NCBI GenBank assembly: GCA_014529385.2
Contig: CM043959.1
Location: forward strand, 188,001 to 252,000
Length of the DNA stretch: 64,000 bases
Source: Adiantum capillus-veneris
Taxonomy: Eukaryota; Streptophyta; Polypodiopsida; Polypodiales; Pteridaceae
Direction of reading: 5' to 3'
This document shows positions 57,213 to 64,000 of this stretch, one piece after another. Positions within the stretch are counted from its first letter, which is position 1. Each line of letters starts with the position of its first letter. Under the pieces are notes generated by a model. That model ran no database searches. It worked only from the letters and a program-made list of their open reading frames with translations, and had not been told where the DNA came from. Position numbers and translations under genes: made by a program.

Positions 57213-57960
57213 GGGCCTCCTAGGTGTCAAAATATCTTTCCTTTTGAAACCATCTCTTCAGTCCACATGGATGGATCGAATGAATTATTTTTTGAGAGTG
57301 ATATTCGTCTTGATTTTTCAATATTGCAATTCAGTCTTGAGGCTATGGAAAATCTCTTCACAATCTCCAGTGTCTTCCTAATTATCTAAGGGCAAGATTT
57401 CAGGAAGACAAGGGAGTCTTGCACGAAGAGCTTTGGAAGAAATTGGCCATCATTTGGCAAGGTCAGTCCTTGAATCTCCCCTCTTCTAGTAATGGCTTCA
57501 AGCATGGTAACCAGAGGATGAGAGCCGATAGCAAACAACAATGGGGCAAGTGGGTAGCCCTACTTGATTGATCTTTTGACCTCACCCAAGATTCTATTAT
57601 TAAATAGGAGCTCAGTTTGGTTGTTAGTGCCAAGGGTGTAAAGCAACCAGTACATCCGTGGCCCAAAGCCCAACACTTTCATGGCATTTTCAATGAAGGA
57701 CCATGTGATACATCCATAGGCTTTGTCCATATCCATTTGAAGCAGGATAACTCTTGTTTGTGTATAGGACACATACTCTATGCTGACCATTGTTGCAAGA
57801 ATGTTGTCATAGATTGACCTTCTTTCGATAAATTCGTGCTGGTGGGGAGTAATGGCTTTGTCCAGGAGGTGATAGAGCCTGCGGGTGATGGTTTTGGAAA
57901 AAAAATTATAAGCCATTGACATCATAGTGATGGGCCGCCAATGCTTCAGTTGAGAGCATC

Positions 57961-58475
57961 AGATTTTCTTTGGGATAAGTTTGATGAGGCGCCTTTTTAT
58001 GCTTTCCAGAAATTGATCTCACCAACCAGGGTATTTTGGGAATTTTGAAAAAATTGAAGGAAATTTTGGGAATTTATGACGCGTTAGTATTTTTTTTTTT
58101 GAATGCGCTCAAGGCCACCACAAAAGCCACCATAGGCTTGTAGCCTAGTGGTTTAGCTTGACCCTTATAATTTCAACCTGATGAGTTCAAATGAAGAAAG
58201 TTGAAATTATGAGTAGTCTTATGCAGCCTTTGAAATGGAGAGCGGGTGGAGTATCTTGTGTAGATTCCATATAAAGAATTAAAAGTAGAATTGATCATGT
58301 GTGCATAATGGACAATAAGATTTTATATTTAACACAAAAAAACATGTGATTGTAGGCACTTATTCATACCTACTCTCCATAAGTCTCACCCCCCCCCCCC
58401 CCCCCCCCAACTTGCAAGTTTTCATAACTCCTCACCTTGTTTTTCTAAGGGCAAATTACCAAAATACCCCTCTAA
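57961..58475. other. Spacer with SINE-like box and 20-C run
   Basis: At about 58139-58195 the + strand has TAGCCTAGTGG (matches a pol III A box) and, 30 bp on, TGAGTTCAAAT (a weak B box), as in tRNA-derived SINE heads. No SINE tail or target duplication was defined. A pure run of 20 C lies at 58389-58408. Confidence 0.35.
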
Positions 58476-58703
58476 TGTTGGAATTAGGGTTGTAGGAAAA
58501 CACACACAACTTGGAGAAGATGAAGGAAGCTCAAGGCACACAACACACAATGTTTCACTTAGTGTCCAATGGAAAGATAGATAGCCCTAGAATGATGGGC
58601 GTATATATATTGCACGGGGGAAAAAACCTCGTAGTGAGGGAAAAAATGCCCCGACGGTTCTAAGTGTGTTTATACACATCACTACCACATGTATATGGTA
58701 ACA
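58476..58703 (-). repeat. LTR of a second copia family (228 bp)
   Basis: TGTTGG..GTAACA ends on the + strand; minus orientation. Immediately upstream on the minus strand is CCAGGGGGGATA, a polypurine tract, followed by TGTTACC. A TATATATA box occurs near 58609. It is the 3' LTR of the pol remnant at 58779-59760. Confidence 0.8.
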
Positions 58704-58778
58704 TATCCCCCCTGGAGTGATGCGGTGAACGAGAGCTAGCACATGAGTAAAGGGAAGTGCCATGCCCTAAGGACATGA

Positions 58779-59760
58779 TCAGTCCACAAAGCGAAGTAAG
58801 CCCAAAGCTTTGCGGCAAGCTTCGAACTTCTCACAAGACAATGCATTTGTGAAAAGATCTACAAGGTTGTCTTGTGTTGGCACATAATCCAAGCTGATCT
58901 CTCCTATTGAGAGCATCTCCCTGACATAGTGGTAATGCACCTCAATGTGCTTTGAGCGAGCATGAAAAACTGGGTTCCTCACAACTACCAATACGCTCTG
59001 ACTGTTAGTGTAGATAGTGGAAGCCATCCAATTTTTTGAATTTTGTGCTTCATCAAAAGACAGAGGTTCCTTAACATCATGTAAGCTAGACATAATCAAA
59101 GCATAACAATCTGATGTATAAGACGCATGGAGAGAACCTGAGTGAGTACGACTAGACAAAGGTGCATCCAATTTACTATCACGCAAAGTATGCACCAGCC
59201 ATTTAGGTATACCTCTAGCGTGCTCATTCTCAGTCCTTTTATCATCAAGTACATCATGTACATCTGCATCAGTAATAGGCTGATAGTAAAATTTTCAAAA
59301 ACCCCTATAGGTTGTACATTTGCCTCATTGGAATTTACTTTTGTTCTTTCACCACTGTAAAGAGAACAAAGTGTCATAAATGTCATGTGAGCTTACATTA
59401 TTGTCTCTAGTACATGACAACAACGGCCAAACAGAATCTTCTACAAACACAACATCTTGTGAAACCAGAATACGCTTTGTTTGCATGATACAACCTGTAA
59501 TATTTTCTTTCAGCAATATAAGCAACAAAAGTACATTTGACAACCTTATCATCTAATTTTTTGTGTTGTGATTGTGGCACCAAAAGAATATGCCAAACAG
59601 CCAAAAACACGCATGTGCTCAGTAGGAGACTTTCTATCATGCCATGCTTCATATTGAGTAATAGACTGCAAAGCTTTTGTAGGACACCTATTTAGTACAT
59701 AAGCGGCACACATGATGGCCTCAAGCAAAAATGAATGTGGCAAAGCTTGACTTTTGTAAT
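58779..59760 (-). pseudogene. copia (second family) with RT deleted
   Basis: Minus strand, from integrase C-terminus (AAYVLNRCPTKALQSITQYE, HMRVFGCLAYSF, then after a frameshift KKLDDKVVKCTFVAY) through the linker (LVSQDVVFVED) and GIPKWLVHTLRDSKLD. It continues to the RT entrance (VKEPLSFDEAQNSKNWMAS). The frame then passes directly to the end of RNase H (TIYTNSQSVLVVVRNPVFHA, HIEVHYHYVREM, VPTQDNLVDLFTNAL) and stops at 58779. All of RT and most of RNase H are deleted, in frame. A polypurine tract and LTR follow. Confidence 0.85.
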
Positions 59761-60780
59761 GGAAATGGTATGAACTTTGAAAATAGCGGAATTAAGAGAA
59801 TTAGGGTGAGCATTTTTGTGAGATTACTTTGAGAACATAGAGGGTGAACTTAATTGGTGGTAGCAACATAAACATAGTACTTAATTAACTTGGCATGAAT
59901 AATACTTTTGGAAGAGAGAGTATTAGAGAGCATGACAATAGTTGAGGACCGGATTTACATGGAGCCGGTCCCCCCTCCAAAAGGCATTTGTATTATAGAT
60001 TCTCCCATCAAGAGAGACTTGGTACAATATAATCTTTGTGTTCCTTGTGACCTAGGTGATGCAATGAAGATGGAAAGCTTCATGCATCACGAGCATAACA
60101 TAAACTTTGCAAGAAGCATTAACTATCCCAAGCCTCAGTCCCAAGGCCTATCCACCTTCAAAGGTGGAGAGAGATAGCGGGGAATGAGGGTAGGGAAGAG
60201 GAAGAAGAATCATTCATAGGAGAAAGAAATAGTTCCTCACTTATCATCACTCTTCTTGCTTAGCATAGCATAATAGCATAGTAATGAATATGAAGCAGAT
60301 GGCAAGCTTAAGCATTGAAGCATGGCTCTTGGTTGGATTTGCATTCCATAGCCAAGAGTGTTGGTGTAGGCTCTCAACTTCTCAACAAGCTTGGAGAAGG
60401 AGATGGAGCTCTTGCACTTTGCACTTCACACAATGAGAGAGAGTGTGTGGGGGGGGGGGGAGAGTATACCCCCTCTAGTGCTTGTTTCACCCCTCTCTCT
60501 TTGTATTATTTAACTATATCATTTTTTATTTTTATGCATCTAAATTCTCATTGGACCCCTTTAAAGCCTATCCAATAGGATTCAAGAACATCATGATGGC
60601 CACATGGGGGGGAGGATCTTGACGTGTCTTTTATGCTTCTTAAGACATCATGTTTGAATTGAACACTTCAAGCACCTTGGTCATTTAAGCATGAAAATCG
60701 TTTATGCCTCTTGAGAGATCATGTTTGAATTGAACACTTCAAGAACCTTACTCATTTAAGCATGAGAAGCACCTCAAGCT
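59761..60780 (+). repeat. Dispersed repeat R, copy 2
   Basis: Aligns with the reverse complement of 30400-31550. A 90-codon frame at 59908-60177 (EDRIYMEPVPPPKGICI, IKRDLVQ, CVPCDLGDAMKMESFMHH) corresponds to the 68-codon frame of copy 1. Copy 2 lacks the 79-bp duplication and the GAGGTGCTT array of copy 1, but has its own 71-bp-period duplication (TGTTTGAATTGAACACTTCA at 60651 and 60722). Confidence 0.7.
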
Positions 60781-61942
60781 TAACCGCATAGCTTAAGATT
60801 GTCGTCTTTTGCTATGTAGAGGTAGCTTGGAAGTAATCGTACTTGTCGAGTTCCTTTAGGATTGTAGGATTGTAGAACTAGATTAGGATTTTGAGAATTA
60901 TTGATAGACGAAACAAGTCTTAAGATCAATTCTCGAAAAACCATAAAAAACAAGAAAATGAGTGTTTGTGGACACTTTCCACAACCCCATTGCATGAGAA
61001 TCTAGGAGTAGGGTAAGTAGGATCCGAGGTGGATTTCATAACATTGCTCTCTCTGAAAGAATCATTGTGAGTTGTTATTTGAAGTTGCAAAATTTCAGGT
61101 CTACGGCTAGAAATAGCACGAAAAGACAAACCACTCAATCCGACTGGAGAGTATGCTTAAAAGTTGTATGAACCAGTGGGTAAACTCAAGGACACTTTGA
61201 GGTAAAAATTTCAAGAGTTTGCAAAAAGTCAAATTATTTACTTTTTCTTGACATTTTAGGCCAAATTAAGTTTCGACTTGATTCCTAAGCTTAAAATAAC
61301 TCATGACAAGACTGTCCATGAAAAAAGTGCAAAAATTGGTTCATTTTAAGCCTAAAATCGTGATTATATACTTTTAGCTCAAATTTGACCAAGGTTTATA
61401 CCAGTGACTCATTGCATGTGTAAAACAACTTTTGTGAAGGCACATTGGATTTGGATCACCAAACTGGCAAAAAACTAAAGTTTGTACTAACTTTCTGAAA
61501 CTTGAGTTTAAATTGGGAAAAAATAGTCCAAACTTGATGAAATTTGATTCATAGGTTTATATTGATGTGATAGACATGTGTATATGCTCACTTGACCAAA
61601 AAGATGCAAAAAGTTGTCAGTAGTAAATAATTAACCAAATTTGGTAAGATTTGGATCATGGGATTGAACATTGTGACCAAATTTGCAAAGTCAGTTTGCG
61701 AAAAGAAAACTGATGACCATTTGACCAAAAATTATCCAAACTTGATGAAACTTGGCTAGAGACCTTAAGTTGAAGTGCTTAACAGATCTATGTCAAGATT
61801 GGGACAAAAACTTGCAAAAAATAGCTGGAGTAAATAATCACGAATAGTTACATCTGCTTCAAAAAGTGACAATCTTGCATATTTGAGCATACCACAAGGT
61901 CAAGCATATCAAGTAGACCACACAAATCAATTTTGGTGAAAT
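60781..61942. other. AT-rich, internally repetitive spacer or LTR
   Basis: Phrases such as 'ccaaacttgatgaaa.ttg', 'tttggatca' and 'gaccaaa.tt' recur between 61380 and 61950, giving a diverged repetitive region. It directly precedes gypsy gag sequence on the + strand and may be that element's LTR or leader. Termini were not identified. Confidence 0.45.
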
Positions 61943-62270
61943 TTGGATCACAAAAGTAAGATTTATAAGACTAATCACCATGGAGCTCAGGTTTACCTGG
62001 ATCCTAACGAAGAGTACGCTATTCGCATTGATGACCATGGTACTGATTTCGAAGAAGAAATCAAGGCAAACAGACAAGGAAAAATGTACATAGATAGAAA
62101 TGGAGCTCAGTATTTACAAGTCGAATTCCCTGACATGATAGACAAATGGGGGTTAGAAGTAAATACCATAATTCCAAATATGGGGGTTAGACAAATGGGG
62201 GTTAGAAGTAAATACCATAATTCCAAATATGGCCGCAAAAGAAGGACCACCAACTTAAAAATTTGAGGGA
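61943..62270 (+). pseudogene. Unassigned open frame upstream of gypsy gag, with 49-bp duplication
   Basis: A 107-codon frame reads GAQVYLDPNEEYAIRI, then KMYIDRNGAQYLQVEFPDMI. A 49-bp tandem duplication (62141-62189 and 62190-62238) repeats its end and shifts the frame. It could be the N-terminus of the downstream gag or a separate ORF; no family was recognised. Confidence 0.4.
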
Positions 62271-62375
62271 TAGGATCAAGTTGATTTGACGCCTTTGAAA
62301 TGGCTTAGTACGGATAATCCTAGAATCGGAATCTATTGTTAGGAGGATAGAAATGTAAAAGATCCTCTATGGACT

Positions 62376-64000
62376 TTGCATGCCAAATCAGGACAATTAA
62401 CGTCCATGAAGATCATCTATATCTTCAAGATCAAAGATAAGGGATCAATAGATCTACCGACCTACCTGTTTAGGGATTGTTATAACAACAACTTTGTTAT
62501 GATGACTCCTGAGGAGACACAACAAACCAAATATCAACCATATTCAATAAGGGATTGGATATTGGCCCAAGGACCAGAAACTATTTCAAGAGATGAACAC
62601 CGTGAGAGATCTTATGAGAGAAAGGTTAAAAAACCAAAAACCACCTTATCACGAAGAAAACCGGGTGACACTAAGGCCAGTCCAGGGCTACATGAGTCAC
62701 TATTTCCAACAGACTAGTTGGAAGGACTCGGAACATGACCAACTGCCAGGAGATCGGGAGTTGAACCAAATAGACGTGTCAGACCAGCTGATTTTCAAAA
62801 ATGAGTCAGAAAATACAGTGGATCAGGGGATCCGTACGACCACTTAGCAAGCTTTAAGCAAGTGCTAAGAGCAGAACGCATATTCGATTTCCATACTCAA
62901 TTCGAGGGGTTTGGAATGACATTGGAAGGAAAAGCATTGACATGGTTCCAAAACATTCCATCAAGGTCAATCATGGACTTGAACACATTAACTCAAGGAT
63001 TTGTAGCTGCTTGTTCCAAAACGGGGATCAAACACAATATGGTAGCTTAAATCTACAACTTAAAGCAGAAACAAGGTGAATCTGTTAGGGATTGTGCAAC
63101 TTGAATAGAACAATACATTTCCAGATGCCCAGGGCTAGAGATACCTGCAGAAGAATGACTAGTATTATTGTTTCTAGAGGGACAGCTAAACAAAGAACTC
63201 ATGATATACTCTATAGAAGGAATCATACAACCCTAGAAGAGTGTGTGTAAAATGCTATTGACTTAGGGGACAATTGTGATATTTTCAATATAGAAGATGT
63301 CCCTAAGGATAACCAAAGTGAGAAAACAGCATCCACTAAACCAATACAAGTGGGAACGGCTACTACAGTACCACTTCAGCCATAGAATACATGCTCAAAA
63401 CGATGAATGACATGATGAATAACATGCAAAAAGCACCTATAAGAGGACCAGGACAAGGGATACCTCAACAGGGACAACCAACTAGACCGCAGAAATGGTG
63501 TGCAATCAAGGATAAATGGACCAACCATGAGACCAATGAGTGCTACTACCGACCAAAGTATGATGGGAATGTTCAGTACGTGCCCATGAGGCCACAAGGA
63601 CAACCCATGTACAGATACCAGCCTAACATGGCACCAGCTCAAAGACCATCGATGGGTATGGAAAGACCTCAACCTGTGTTGGGTCAACAACCTCCGTATC
63701 CAAGACATAATGTAGTGCTTGTAAAGTATATGCATTCAGAAGGAGTCATAGATGAACAAGCACTAGTGCATGTTACACCCTATACTGAGCCTAGTCCATC
63801 CACAGTAATGGTAGAAGGAGATTGATATAATGCACATCCACCACCAATGGAAGAACCTGTGACTTATGCTCCACCAGAGCTTGCACCAATGTATTTTGTA
63901 GCTAATCAAGGTGTCATACCTCCTATGGTAAGACCCATGATTAAGCCAAGAACAAAAAACGGTCATAATTGTGGTACACATGATCATTGGAAAAATGAAT
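62376..64000 (+). pseudogene. Ty3/gypsy gag, continuing beyond the window
   Basis: Read across frameshifts: an N-terminal part (WILAQGPETISRDEH; then MNTVRDLMRERLKNQKPPYH) and the retrotransposon gag core (DPYDHLASFKQVLRAERIFD, MTLEGKALTWFQNIPSRS, ACSKTGIKHNMVA, 62830-63047). After a stop at 63048-63050 comes GESVRDCA and an EECV.NAIDLGDNCDIF-like segment. A 145-codon Gln/Pro/Met-rich frame (63391-63825) has a Cys-rich motif (KWCAIKDKWTNHETNECYY). Another follows a TGA at 63823-63825: NCGTHDHWKNE at the very edge. The paired C..H..C motifs are presumably nucleic-acid-binding knuckles of unusual spacing. Protease and RT should lie right of the window. Confidence 0.7.

Larger units (their letters stand above)
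55140..57960 (-). pseudogene. LINE B: L1-like ORF2 from RT fingers to 3' tail
   Basis: Minus strand. RT begins near 57960 (LKHWRPITMMS), then ANRLYHLLDKAI-like fingers, FIERRSIYDNI (RT motif with F..GR.I.DN form) and LLQMDMDKAYG (motif A; first catalytic Asp kept). The catalytic DD box is eroded to FVQDSLVF near 57420. RT thumb follows (LEIVKRFSIASRLNCNIEKS, WEYVLLPFLSKV, FMEKQHRR; 57400-56600), then LLNPFWREIARKVNNK (56090), KAWRWPKSRHF (55870), and zf-RVT (MKIFLWKVLWGDLSTSEK, SWCKMASEDLPHLFKECP; 55690-55545). The final frame ends at 55181. A palindrome and A-rich tail follow to 55140. Several frameshifts, stops and two internal tandem duplications make it non-functional. Confidence 0.85.

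Noticed and set aside
1-64000. CRISPR arrays, bacterial operons, rRNA genes
   Set aside because: No direct-repeat/spacer pattern, no rRNA-like sequence, and intron-bearing plant transposons exclude a prokaryotic source; all tandem arrays seen are micro- or minisatellites.

Overview
The window is plant nuclear DNA that is almost entirely transposable elements. The evidence is plant-type families: a CACTA (EnSpm) transposon with TNP2-like and TNPA-like genes, Ty1/copia polyproteins primed by initiator tRNA-Met, a chromodomain Ty3/gypsy element, and L1-like LINEs with a zf-RVT domain. Long AG/CT, CA/TG and TA microsatellites and a 200-N scaffold gap (45544-45743) also fit a plant draft assembly. 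I cannot name the species. I found no cellular gene that I can support with confidence.

Layout. 1-1710: one unrecognised 241-aa ORF, then repeat DNA. 1711-9410: a complete CACTA transposon with 12-bp TIRs and a 3-bp GGG target duplication; both of its genes carry one nonsense codon. 9411-10505: a tandem-repeat locus. 11589-13705: a decayed ORF, then a gypsy integrase remnant with PPT and LTR. 14806-15052 and 22628-22889: two inverted copies of one CACTA-like MITE. 15390-17248: LINE A. 17836-21569: a chromovirus cut into five blocks of alternating orientation. 23639-29770: a LINE ORF1 split by a complete copia element (23794-29324, TSD CTTTT). 30097-31550: a dispersed repeat, with an inverted relative at 59745-60780. 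32168-43625: a composite copia insertion (TSD AAAGG) that contains an inverted partial copia and a second nested copia (37262-42159). 44381-44700: an isolated LTR. 53460-57960: LINE fragments C and B. 58476-59760: an RT-deleted copia of another family. 61943-64000: a gypsy gag running off the right edge.

How the parts relate. The copia insertions at 23.8-29.3, 32.2-43.6 and 37.3-42.2 kb are one family, as shown by LTR, leader, polyprotein and 3'UTR similarity. Only the first still has a full set of domains, interrupted by a single stop codon. The family's short LTR carries an AG tract that has expanded to about 60-70 bp in two LTRs, so the element spreads microsatellite seeds. Several retroelements have lost or interrupted exactly the reverse-transcriptase active-site segment. 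The most unusual structures are the strand-shuffled chromovirus, the inverted composite copia that has target-site duplications as one unit, and a near-perfect 33-bp hairpin abutting the nested copia LTR.
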